A stretch of DNA of 64,000 bases. Source: Saccharina japonica. Its lineage: Eukaryota > Sar > Phaeophyceae > Laminariales > Laminariaceae. The translations under genes and the position numbers were made by a program. Below, in pieces: positions 11,746 to 22,725 of this stretch (positions within the stretch are counted from its first letter, which is position 1; every line of letters starts with the position of its first letter). Location: positions 966,789 through 1,030,788 of the forward strand of contig MEHQ01000605.1 in assembly GCA_008828725.1 (NCBI GenBank), written 5' to 3'. A model generated the notes under the pieces. The model did no database searches and was not told the DNA's origin. It saw nothing but the letters and a program-made list of their open reading frames with translations.

Positions 11746-13373
11746 TCGACGAACTGTGTCAGGTTTTCATTCCGGATGAATAATCAGAAGGAAAATTCCA
11801 AACTACATATTACTGTTAATATTATCCCCGTACGTACATATAATATGATACTACGAGTATGAATGGAGTGTTTGCGTAACAAATTTAAAGAGACGCAAAT
11901 AACTAATGTCTGAAAAAAATACCGACGGGTGCTACTTTCAAAGCAAATTTGGAATAAGTGCGCAACAAACTTGAACTCTCTGTAACAGTCAAGAAACGAT
12001 GGATAGTTGAATCTCGATAGAAAATGTACCCCGAGAAACATTCCACACTTCGCGTATGATCAGTAGAGTATCAAACACGGCAACACCTGGTCAACAAGCA
12101 CGCGGACATACAGCTTGCACGCTGTATCGCGTACTGGTGTATTCAACAAGTATGGCTGGCTCTCTGTACGCACTCGTAGACAGACACGACCACGAACCAC
12201 GGTTAAGCGCACGGCTGCTCGAAACAGGAACAGGAATATATCGTAGACGAATGGCGTTGGGTTCTCTAGGCGAGCCGCCAGCCCTACGGCATGTTCTCGG
12301 CGAATATGGCCATGTCCTGTGGGTACTATATGGCCTTGTGATGACCAAGCGCGAGCCCTCGCGGCCTTTCCATAGAAAATCGCAATCTCAGTACGGCCGC
12401 GGCAAGCAGCAGCAACAGCACTGACGTTTGAGGTTGCCGCGGCGTACAGTAGTATGTGCCGGGCATTGTTATTCAAGTAGGATGCAGGCATTGGTTTCAA
12501 AGCGAAGCGCTCAAGCAGGCATACTGTAAGCTCGTAGAAACTGCTGTGTACCTGGCACACCCACACCTGAGATAAAGTAACACTATCAATAGGATAACAA
12601 TTGATCTATCTTACGGGGGCTTAAACAGCGGCATGGCAACGCTCCTAACGTAGTGTCAACAGAGGAGGAGCAGTCTGCGTAGTGTTGGATGCATACCCAC
12701 GAACGTTGTAACGCATTGACAGCAAGTCTCTTCACGATATGGGCGACTCTGCTGCACGGTAACATAGCGTTACTCCTTCATCGGTACGTGTACTATTAAC
12801 AACATTGTAAGAACCATCTAGGGGGTTTCTCGATCTTCGTGTGTACGTTTTGAATACAGTAGTATAGCAGGCACTGCTGCTGTGATTAAAATCAGCAAAT
12901 TCCCTAACCTCGCAACTTGGGAGCGTCTAGTCTAGCTCTAGTCATAACACCGTAACCTTGTGTTCGGGTTCAGGATTCAAGGTATTATTCGGCATAACGC
13001 CACAAAACCCGACAATCAGGTAGCATTTACGAGGTATGTTTTTCTATGACAATGAACTCCAGCAAAAGTTATTGTCCAGGCGTAGAGGCAGGGAACGGTG
13101 TCAGCGACTGCTGTAGCCCCCCCACCCCCCCCTCTGTTGGTAGTCGGTAGGGTCGAAGCTGAACAATTCGACTTGAGGTGAGTCCAAAATAAATTATTCA
13201 ACCACCCTTGCCAAATTAGCAAGATGTTTGCTATTTGAGTGTGTCGTAAAAACATGCTCCAAGCCTTCTATTGAGCATCAAGGTTATCTGCCTTGCGTTT
13301 GCTGCGAAAAAAACCACAGCAGGAATCCCACTAACGTCATAACGTAGCTACACACGCTTATATGAAAGAGCAG
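11746..13373. other. Intergenic, no firm gene
   Basis: Mostly AT-rich unique sequence. Overlapping ORFs exist on both strands at 12056-12566 and are treated separately. A C-rich run sits at 13118-13131. No repeat family member or splice-linked exon was recognised. Confidence 0.4.
12056..12424 (+). CDS. Uncharacterised ORF, 122 codons (doubtful)
   Basis: An open frame whose better part starts at an internal ATG (MAGSLYALVDRHDHEPRLSA) and ends in a short Gln run. It is Arg-rich and Leu-rich, with no signal peptide and no domain that I recognise. A longer antisense frame (12060-12566) competes, and neither has splice or promoter support. It may be chance in a GC-richer patch. Confidence 0.2.
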   Translation: MISRVSNTATPGQQARGHTACTLYRVLVYSTSMAGSLYALVDRHDHEPRLSARLLETGTGIYRRRMALGSLGEPPALRHVLGEYGHVLWVLYGLVMTKREPSRPFHRKSQSQYGRGKQQQQH

Positions 13374-13529
13374 TGGCCAAAATCGGGTATACCCGATGGG
13401 TTTGTGGCCAAAACAGGGTACCATTGTATTTTAGTGACCGCGACGACCCCAGGGCGCCATCTCATTGGCCAGCGCCGGCCACCACCCGACGCTGGCCACA
13501 AACCCATCGGGTATACCCGATTTTGGCTA
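13374..13529. repeat. MITE with palindromic TIRs (TGGCCAAAATCGGG)
   Basis: The left end TGGCCAAAATCGGGTATACC and the right end GGTATACCCGATTTTGGCTA are inverted. Each end itself contains the palindrome CGGGTATACCCG. The middle carries CTCATTGGCCAGC. A diverged relative is at about 25672-25830. No ORF. Confidence 0.7.
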
Positions 13530-13678
13530 CTCAACCCTCAAGAGGTACCCGATTATTACACGTACCTACCCGAAAATGGCCGGGCTGTTCGACCACAACG
13601 GCCCAACAGCCCACCACGCACCAGCTGACGATTACTACCAAGTTCATCGAAGTTCATGCCCCCAGCCAGCCCTGTTAC

Positions 13679-13903
13679 TGTTCGTTTGGATCGTGTCAGC
13701 AATGACGGTTACAAAAGTTGTAGAGGGTTGCGTATATATTCGCAGGCGTTATTATGGAATTCTGCACAGTGCAGGAGGAGAGTTCGAGCACTCCGCTCTC
13801 TCTCCGCTCTCTTTCTCTCGCCCTGTCCTCTAATGTAACGACCTTGAAACATCTCATCAGACTGCGGGGCAGTCAGGGCATCTAGATTTGCAATCTACGA
13901 ACA
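13679..13903 (+). repeat. 5' LTR of the Copia element
   Basis: 225 bp, TG...CA, starting TGTTCGTTTGGATCG. It holds the promoter and polyadenylation region by family rule; a TATATATT stretch lies at about 13732-13739. It matches the 3' LTR at about 97% by eye. Confidence 0.92.
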
Positions 13904-16900
13904 CACTAGTGTGGGTTGTCAAAAGCTTGGCGTTTTCAGGTCTGGAACAGGAATTCATGGATGTCTTCCGGGCCAGCTCAAGAGGGGCAAGGCCTTCCCA
14001 AAGATGAGGTTCAACAGCTGAGGCATGAGTTTCAGCTGGTGGTCGAGCATTGGCAAGTGTCAACGGTGCATGCTATGAGGAGCATGATGGCCGAGTTCAT
14101 GACGGACAACGGCCGATCGGAGTCCAGCGGCGCTGAGGGCAGCGCTGCTGTAGGAGAGAGACCAGCAGGAAACATTGCTGTATTCACTGCTGTAAGAGAG
14201 ACTACCACTGCTGCTGTTGGAGCAGCCATTGGCCAAGCAGAGTCCGGCAGCACCGAGAGTAGCACTGCTGTAGGGAATAGCCCAAGAAGGGCATGACCCA
14301 CTCCTGTACGAGAGACTCTTGCTGCTGTTGGAGCAGCCATTGGCCAATCGGAGTCCGGCAGCGCCGAGAAAAGCGCTGCTGTAGGGAAGAGCCCACGAGG
14401 GGCAGGACCCACCACTGCTGTATGAGGTACTACGGCAGGAGGAGAAACGATTTTTCGTGATGATGATTCGCGGGATTTCGGATCGACGGGACGCGGGGAA
14501 ATTGCTTCCTGTCGAGGTTGCCCAGCCAGGGGTCAGCCATAACGGAGGTCTGGAAAGAGGGGTGCAAACCCCAGCGGTGAGTCCCGTGGAGACTCAGTCG
14601 CGACTGCCGGTGGCAATGGCAGCAGCGCCAAGGCCACCGAAGGTATTACGTTTGTAGGGAAGTGCTTCAAGTGTGGCAAGAAGGGCCACATGATCGCGAA
14701 CTGTAGAGAGAAGCGGTGCAGTGGTTGCAACGGACTGGGGCACTCTGGCGATGTTTGCCCCACGCCGAAAGAAGAGGCTGTGCTGTCGATGGCGAGCGAG
14801 GTTGGAGCAAAGGACGTTGTTATTGGTACGGCCCAGGCTTCAGCTTTCAAGGCCGAAGAGACAGGCAAGTGCAGTGATGGTTTGGACAGAATGGGGGAAG
14901 GAGAGTCGGCTTTTCAGGTAGGAGACGAGGCCTGGATATGCGATAGTGGAGCGTCTACTCACATGACGCCCTCAGCAGATTGCATGCTCAACTACAGAGA
15001 ATGCAACCTAAAACTGCGCATCGCCGATGGTTCAACTCGCTCCATCGAAGGATACGGTGACGTTCGCTTTGTCTTTCGGTCCGGAAGCGGTCCCGTGTAA
15101 ATGTTGATGGCTAACGTTGCGCACGTGCCAGACTTCCGCTATCACTTATTTTCCCTGCCCACTCTGGTATAAAACGGCCACACTTTCGAAGGACGCCCCT
15201 CGGGGATTGTAGTCCGGCTCAAGTGAGCGTTCGATCGTGTTTCCGTTGAGTGGAACCCTGTACAGCCTTTGCGGCTACCGGGTCGACAACAGTAGTGGGG
15301 AAAATGCCTGTGCTGTACTCGCCCCAGGGCAACAGAACAGGAAGCCCGTGATCGACATCAACGACTACCACTGCGCGGCTGGACACTCCCACGAGGTTCT
15401 ACTTCGCAAGACCGCGGAGAAGCAAGGAATCATCCTCAAGGGAAACCTGCTGGAATGCAGGGGGTGCTCCATGGCGAAGGGATTTCGCAAGAGCATCAAG
15501 CAATCCACGCACACACGAGCGGGTAAGAAGCTCTGGAGGGTGTTTGTGGATTTGAGTGGTCCCAAGGTGGTAGAGTCTCTTGGCAGGAAGCGGTACACTC
15601 TCATTGTGCGCGATGACTTTTCACGGTATACGTGGGTGTATTTTATACGCCACAAGTCGGACGCCGCGTAATTGTTCGAGAAGTTCCGCGCGGATTCTCG
15701 CGCAGACGATGCCCCTTCGAAAGTGGTCATCGTCCGATCGGACGGGGGTGGTGAATTCCGTGGGGGGAAGTTTGGAGACCTGTGTAGAACACGAGGGATC
15801 AAGCAGGAATTCACGACGGCAGACAGTCCCCAGTTCAATGGGGTAGCAGAGCGCGCGCTAGGCTTGATTGAGACGGCCGCAATGGCGGGCCGAATCCAGG
15901 CTCGCGAGCTATACCCTGGCGCGCAACTACCCGCAACTGAGTCGTTGTGGGCTGAAGCGTCGCACTGGGCGTGCGATGCTTTGAACCGTACAGCAACCAC
16001 CGCTAACCCCGAGAGCAAGTCGCCATACGAGATGTGGTATGGTAGACCCCCCCCGGTAGTACTTCTACCTTTCTTCAAGCCTGGCTACTGCAAGGTGAAG
16101 AGGGAGAATAAGTCCCAGGCGAAAGGACATGAGTGTTTTTACCTTGGCCCTGCACCCAACTACCCCCGAGACTCGGTACGAGTGCTGACTAGACACCGTA
16201 CCGTACTGATCACGCGCAACATAACCTGGCAGCGCGTGTCACCTGCACCACCTGTACCTGCCCAGTCGAGTGACTCCGGGTCCGAAGCAGACGACGCAAG
16301 CACGTCGGATCGAGGTGGTGGGGGGGTGGTGCATGAGCCGGACGAAGGTTTGGCTCGCCTGAACGACCTCGATTTGACGTGGGGGTTCGATCTGGACGCG
16401 TGTTTGGAGGAGCGCGCCCAGCAGGCACCTGCCGCCGGCGATGCCGGCGACGGGAATTCAGAGACGACGGGCTCGTCTCAAGGGGGCGCGGTGGGCGCCT
16501 CCTCGGCCCCGGTAGGTAGGGTTGAAACAGCCGAGACGATGGGCTCGTCTCAAGGGCGCGCGGTGGGCGCCTCCTCGGTCCCGGCAGGGAGGGCCGAAAG
16601 CGACCCGGGCGAGGCATCAGCCTCCGACACCGACCAAGGGAACGGTGAGGATCCACCCGCGGTCCTGTCAGGGAGACCAGCTCACGAGCTCAGCAGCTGG
16701 GGACGACTCCCCGCGACAGTAAGGGGCCGGACCCGGGGTCAGAGCCAACGCTTGGAGGGCAAGCCTGCTGGATGCCGGCCAAGGATGAGGCCTGAGGTCG
16801 CGGACGCGCTGCTTGCGGCAGTGTACGAGCTGACGATGTCTAGGAGAACGCCGAACAGTACATCCTGGACGACGGAGGACGCACTGGCTCTGATGGCTGG

Positions 16901-18826
16901 AGGACCTGCAGCAGATAACAAAGGGAAGTTAAGCGTGCCCATGCCGAGTGGATTCCCGGAAGACGTAGAACCGCCCCCTCAGTCCGTAGCAGATGTCGAG
17001 CGTTCACAGTACAAAGCGGCGTGGCAAGAGGCCATGAAGATTGATTTGGGCGGTCATAAAACGACCGGTACGTTTGAAGCAGCGATACCGCCGCAAGGGC
17101 GGAAACCTGTAGGTTCGAAGTGGGTGTTTACCTACAAGACAGACAAGGATGGCCTGATAGTAAATACAAAGGTTAGACTTGTGGCTAAGGGGTTTAGCCA
17201 GGTGCAGGATGTATATTACTTAAAAACGGTCGCACCAACTCCCTCGTCAGCGTCAGTGAAAATTCTGGCAGCTGTTGCCAACGAACACGGTCTGAAGATT
17301 CTTCATTTAGACGTCGCACAAGCTTTTGTTCGCGCGAAACTCGACGCCGAGATATACATGAAACTACCCGGTGGGTGTGGTGACATGTCAGGCAAGATCG
17401 TTCGCCTGAACCGATCGCTGTATGGTCTGAAGCAGAGTGGACGACAGTGGGCCGGATTATTGGTAGAAACCGTGGTATAGTACGGTATGGAGCAGTGTAG
17501 GACTGATCCTTGTGTTTTTCGCATGGTTGTGGACGGCAAGGTACAACTGATCATGGCTGTTCATGTAGATGACATCGTGATTGCAGGTTCGGACGAGTCA
17601 TGCAGAGATTTTCATGCCGTGTTAGTAACGAAATTCCCCACGAATAACCTCGGAGAACTGACTTGGTACACTAGTTGTGCTTTCAAACGCGACTGGGAAT
17701 TGGGGACTTTGGAGATTACGCAGAAGGCGTTTATTGAGAGCATGTTGAATCGTTTTGGCGTTAACTCATCCTCTGATATCCCCGCTACCCCTGGTGTGGA
17801 ACTAGGTCCAAGAGAGGAAGGCGAACCTGGTGGAGACTGGCCTTACAGGGAGACTGTGGGCAATTTGATGTGGCTGTCGACCATGACGAGGCCGGACATC
17901 TCCAACGCTGTGCGTGCTGTGGCGCGTCACTCTCACAACCCTACTGAGAGGCACTGGAGAGCAGTTTTGAAGATTATGGAGTACCTTCACGGGACCAGGT
18001 TTTTGGGGTTGACTTTTGTGCGGGGTTCGGGACTGGATTTGAATGCGTATAGTGATGCCGATTATGCTGATAAGGCGAATGATAGGCGCTCGATATCGGG
18101 GACGGTAATTACCTTGAGGAGTGCGGCCGTCAGTTGGGCAAGTAGCACGCAGAGGTGTGTTACGTTGTCCACAGCAGAAGCAGAGTACGTTGCCCTAGGT
18201 GAAGGGGTGAAGGAGGCTTTGTTCACGGGCGCGGTCTTATCGTTTATTTGTCCAGAGCTAAGCGGATCATGTGTCCGGGTTTACGAAGATAACCAGGGGG
18301 CCATAGCATTGGCTCAGAACCCTCTTAGTTCTGCTCGGAGCAAGCATATCGACGTACGTTTTCATTTTGTTAGGGAGCTGCTTCGTGCGAAGAAGATTGA
18401 CATTCAGTTCGTAGCTTCGAAAGACCAGCATGCGGATATTTTGACGAAATCCCTTGCTGCGACCCCTTTTAAGCTTCACCGTAGGTTCTTGTTGAATCTG
18501 CCGTTGGAGGGTGAGTAAGGGGTGTGAGCATTCTCCGATGTACCATGTTTGAGTTATGCGAGGAAAAAGTTGTCAGGTCGCCACCCCGCGCTACTTTGAG
18601 GGGCATGGGTGAGTAGGGCACCACTTGGCATCTTATTTTCTGGCCATGGTCATCGTTTGGAATGCGGCCATTGTTTCAACTGCAATGGTTTGGATAATAC
18701 GAGTTATACAGGGGGTTTTGACCCGGTGGCCGGGTTTCCTCCTGCGGGACTGTTGTTGGCTGTTAGGTCCTAGCTTGTCTTGAATGTCCTTTCGGTCTTG
18801 TCATTGCTGTCAAGAGCCAGGGAGGG

Positions 18827-19051
18827 TGTTCGTTTGGATCGTGTCAGCAATGACGGTTACAAAAGTTGTAGAGGGTTGCGTATATATTCGCAGGCGTTAT
18901 TATGGAATTCTGCACAGTGCAGGTGGAGAGTTCGAGCACTCCGCTCTCTCTCCGCTCTCTCCCTCTCGCCCTGTCTTCTAATACAACGACCTTGAAACAT
19001 CTCATCAGACTGCGGGGCAGTCAGGGCATCTAGATTTGCAATCTACGGACA
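18827..19051 (+). repeat. 3' LTR of the Copia element
   Basis: 225 bp, the same length as the 5' LTR, preceded by the purine-rich run AGAGCCAGGGAGGG, which would act as polypurine tract. Followed by the GTTAC target duplication. Confidence 0.92.
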
Positions 19052-19250
19052 GTTACCGACGGAACCATCTGCTTGATTGATATCCATGCATCTGCTCGAC
19101 AAGTATCCATGATTTGGTTGATTCGCGCAGCCTCTCACTCCCTACCAAAGTTGCCACCTCAAAACACGGCACAGCAGTAGTAGTGGTTGGTTCGAAGTGC
19201 TCCCTCTCCCTCCCCGAAAAAAAAACCACCTCATCACGGCACAGCAGTAG

Positions 19251-19432
19251 TACACTACCGGCCCTCTCATAAGAAAGTGCCCCACAAGAAACTCAGCCTA
19301 AACATTACGGGGGAAATAAGAAAGTCGACAGCTACTACTATGCTGAAGCTAGTATGGGACACACCCCTTTCTCGAATAATGAATTCAGCCTAAGCCCGAG
19401 TTCTGGTTTCTTATGAGCGGGCCGGTACTGTA
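19251..19432. repeat. MITE with TACYGGCCC termini, copy 2
   Basis: Begins TACACTACCGGCCCTCTCAT and ends ATGAGCGGGCCGGTACTGTA, closely matching 6401-6576. It is followed at once (19434-19500) by an inverted partial copy of its own right end, giving a small palindrome. Confidence 0.75.
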
Positions 19433-19500
19433 ATACAGTACCGTCCCTCTCACATCTCACAAGAAACCCGAAATCGGGCTCAGGCTGACTTTCTTATCAA

Positions 19501-20403
19501 TCGGTCCCGCAGTCGCAATTTTAGGGACTGAACGACTGAACCACGGAACCGATACAATTGCGGGAGATGATTTCAGATCAAAGGTCAACTGCGGGCTATA
19601 TTTAATGATAGTATATATGAACGCGGTGATAAGCTGATACCTGGTAAAGGTGTACCCATATGTTGGCACGAAAGGTCGAACGGCTCAACGCTGGCAAGGG
19701 ACTGCTGAAACGAAGCTATCCGAGAAAAGTATATGCAATCGTAAGCACAGCAGTAATATTATTACGAGGACTGACGAGCTGGGCAAGCCAAGAAACGTAC
19801 AAAGCTTCCTAAAGTCGTATCTCGTGAACCACTGCGAATTAGGCTACACAAATTTGAAGCGCCAACCCTGACATACCAATGCTTGTGCAAAAAAAACATG
19901 TATATGAAAAATTATATATATATATATCATATTTGTTTCTCGACTCGATCTCGCCGAGATATCCCCGAAAACTCGAAAACAACATTTTTTTCATTCTAAT
20001 TTCGTATAAAAAATGTCATTTTCGATCAACATGAAATTTGGTGGAGACAATGCTGAAGACACAATGAGAAGATCGATGTAAGTCTCGTTGCCCAATTCGC
20101 CACCCATCAAGAGATATGACCAAAACCCGATTCCATATATAAGTCAAGTAATTACGGAAAAATGGTATTTCCGCCATGCCCCAACCAAAGTATAAGCAAT
20201 CCGGCTGATTTTGAAACTCGAGCTTATGCCTTATGTCTTTCCAAAGGGAAGAGTCAGGCCATTGAATATTTGGCACTATAGAGCCACATTTCCCGCAACG
20301 TCTAAAACTCAGCATATGCCATTTTTTTTTAAAACGGTGGATCTTTTACGAAGGACACTGACATAATTTTCCAGGATTTATTCTTCTTTTGGGCTTTCCA
20401 CTT
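19501..20403. other. AT-rich intergenic, no gene
   Basis: Holds a short TA run (19914-19928) and an AT-rich block from 19950 to 20350 with the look of a decayed repeat. A 99-codon minus frame here (20016-20315) has no recognisable domain. No gene is supported. Confidence 0.4.
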
Positions 20404-20835
20404 TCAGCAGCACGCGTTCGTGATGAGGGACTTTTTTGTGTTGTGTGCTCGGAGAGTGCACACCAGGCTTGCTTGAGCACGTGCAGGTGCTGGCATAGTC
20501 AAAGCACATGAAGGCAAAGCTTGAGGGCCTGCTGGGCCGGGCCCATCACGGAACGAGGTGGCAGCGCTTGGGGCGCAGGGGCCGTCCGGACCCAACACAC
20601 CATGCGCACGCTCACCACCCGTAACCTGGGCGTTGGTACACGGCATGTCTGTGCGCAAGCCCAGCGGCTGGCGCACACCGGCCCCGGTGTTGAATCCGGG
20701 AAGGCGGGGAGGAGAACCGTAGCTGTTGACGCTCGGACGTAGACCGATGAACTGGGGCGACCTCGGCTGTGCGGGATAACCCTCGCCGGTGGCAGCACGC
20801 CTGCTGTTTTGGTAGCCTCCTGGTAGCGGGTCCAT
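20404..20835 (-). CDS. Pro/Gly/Ala-rich uncharacterised ORF, 143 codons
   Basis: Starts at an ATG with MDPLPGGYQNSRRAATGEGY and stays low-complexity: rich in Pro, Gly, Ser and Ala, with no hydrophobic helix. It coincides with a sharp GC-rich island (about 20420-20960) inside AT-rich DNA, so the ORF may simply reflect base composition. No splice partners were found. It could equally be an exon of a low-complexity protein or foreign sequence. Confidence 0.3.
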   Translation of the reverse strand: MDPLPGGYQNSRRAATGEGYPAQPRSPQFIGLRPSVNSYGSPPRLPGFNTGAGVRQPLGLRTDMPCTNAQVTGGERAHGVLGPDGPCAPSAATSFRDGPGPAGPQALPSCALTMPAPARAQASLVCTLRAHNTKKSLITNACC

Positions 20836-20989
20836 GCTCGTACTATGGGCAGTTTGCTCGGGCGTAGGCCGTAAGTCGAGGGTAGTTGTGCTGCTGCCCT
20901 GTGCTGCTTTGCTTTTAGTCCTGTGATGCTTGTGCCCTGCTGTGGTGCTTCGATTGTAGGATAAATTGCTGAGAAACTTCCCACCAAGT

Positions 20990-21460
20990 AAAACTTATGT
21001 ACTTGCTCAAAAAAGTGACCAAGTACATATTTTGAGAAGAGCCAAATATCACGCTGGTCGTTATGTCAAAAATAAGCGCCTATTTTGGCCACGTTTGAAA
21101 CTCGATATGACCTTTTTTCGGGAAGAACGATATATAAGCTCCTATTTTGAGTTTCAAATAGCTCTAAATTTTTGAAAGTTTTGCTATGACAATTTGTAAC
21201 CGACCGTCGTCATTGAACGCTACGTGCAAACAAATAGCGGTATCATCATGCTAGTTATTAGGAAACACACCACCTCACTCGAAAAAATATTTTGGAGGAG
21301 AAACGAAGTGCTAGGTACTCGATGATCAATCATGTCCCAAGTATACAATGAAAAACAATGGAACACAATAATGAAAGGTCGACGATTTTGGGTTTAGGAG
21401 CCCGATGATTCAGAAACATTTTGAGCGAAACAATGGTACGTCTATCGTCGTCCGCGTCTC
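20990..21460. repeat. AT-rich repeat debris with a diverged copy of the 250-bp MITE
   Basis: About 21200-21460 matches the 250-bp MITE family in order: an end like CGTCATTGAACGCTACG, CACCTCACTCGAAAAAATAT, GACGATTTTGGGTTTAGGAG, and a terminal GGTACGTCTATCGTCGTCC. It is the oldest-looking copy in the window. Confidence 0.45.
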
Positions 21461-21665
21461 TTGGTGTGCATTCTGGACGTGAAACCGTTATTTATACCCA
21501 AACAGTCCGATTCTTCATCGTAGAGAGATACCAGATGCCAGAGGTACGTATGTGGTCTAGAGGTGTTACCCTTTTGCCAATTACCCGGGTACTCGCGAGT
21601 ATTACCTGGCTTGCTAATACCCGTCACGGGTACGAGTAACACTTCATACTCGCCGAGTATTTGGG

Positions 21666-21706
21666 CCCCGGGTACCCGGGTACCCGGGTACCCGGGTACC
21701 CGGGTA
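21666..21706. repeat. Palindromic minisatellite (CCCGGGTA)n
   Basis: Five or so head-to-tail CCCGGGTA units, each a palindrome, preceded by looser ACCCG and GAGTA repeats from about 21580. The array can fold into cruciforms. Confidence 0.85.
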
Positions 21707-21879
21707 CTCGTTGGGTTACGTTGAAAACTCCGGGGATGACACCTTATCATCCCCTAAATCACGTCCCCTGGGTAGTATCTCGTACATAGTCCCCACAAAA
21801 CCCTTTTTAAAATGAAAATGCTGTCTCACAATTAGTCACAATGCTGGTACAAGAAAATCAGGATTTATGGGCGATGTAC

Positions 21880-22550
21880 CTCGCCCATAATATAGGGGGG
21901 GGGGGGGGGGGGGTTCGTAGGGAAACCGCGGCGGACGAAAGCAGGGGGGAGACGGCAGACAGGTTAGCAAGGTGCCAGACTGACTAACTTGTAGAACCTG
22001 TCTGTAATACGGGAACAAACCTGCCTCGGCTGCCTGCAAGGGGCCTTTGGTAGGCTGCGGTTGCCTGTCCTTTCCTGTCGTTCTTAGTATCGTTCTGTTT
22101 GCGTTGTTTGTCATTCCGTTTCTTTCCATTTCATTTCGTTTCATTTCATTTGATTTTATTGTCTGTCGCATCTCCTCTGGGAGAAGAATGACACTTTCTC
22201 CCTTTTTTTTGCAATGTTTTTGTTTGGTTGTTCGATTGTTTGTTCATTTGCTTGAATATGTATATATATATATATTTTTTTTTCCTTTTTCGCTTTCTCT
22301 TTTTTTTGTTTTTCTCTTTCATGCACCTGGATTGCTAGCAGGGTAGGTCTTGCTTGTCGTGTATGCAATTGCATTGTCTGATCTGCTTACTACACTGAGC
22401 GTAGTATATCTGTGTCGTAGTTTTGTGAACACATAACTGGTACCTTCTCAGGATGAAGAACGGCACGGACACTAGGTGTGCTCGATGTCGACGGGTAGGA
22501 AGTAGGAAGGAAGGTTTAATTTGAAGAACACACGTACACACGTCTTGCAT
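21880..22550. repeat. Partial copy of the foldback element (loop plus right arm)
   Basis: After a run of G (21894-21913) the sequence follows 11130-11745 closely: GGGAAACCGCGGCGGACGAA, TTTCATTTCGTTTCATTTCA, then TGCTAGCAGGGTAGGTCTTG, and the tail toward GAAGAACACACGTACAC. The left arm is missing. Confidence 0.7.
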
Positions 22551-22725
22551 ATCATCGGGGTAATACTAGTTATAAGTGCATGGTTAGTTACGTATTTGTT
22601 CGAATCTCTAGACACCACGTAGTATCCAGGTGCGCATAATGGTTGAACATAGTGAAAGGGCAGTGAAAGGGGACAGGGCTTGGAAGACCACTCTATTAAT
22701 AACACAGCAGCAGTAGAGTCACCTA

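Larger units (their letters stand above)
13679..19051 (+). mobile_element. Ty1/Copia LTR retrotransposon, both LTRs present, coding part broken
   Basis: Fossil element bounded by two 225-bp LTRs and a perfect 5-bp target duplication, GTTAC (13674-13678 and 19052-19056). Parts in Copia order: gag with a zinc knuckle (about 13.95-14.77 kb), aspartic protease (DSGAS, near 14.95 kb), integrase (about 15.3-16.2 kb), a Ser/Gly/Pro-rich linker, reverse transcriptase (about 17.0-17.8 kb), and RNase H with DILTKSL at its end (to about 18.5 kb). The integrase-before-RT order fixes the family. By eye the LTRs differ at about 3% of positions, so the insertion is fairly recent. The coding part is interrupted in a handful of places, so it is not intact. 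Confidence 0.93.

Noticed and set aside
15365-16078. 237-codon antisense ORF
   Set aside because: Lies opposite the Copia integrase region; a shadow of that coding sequence.
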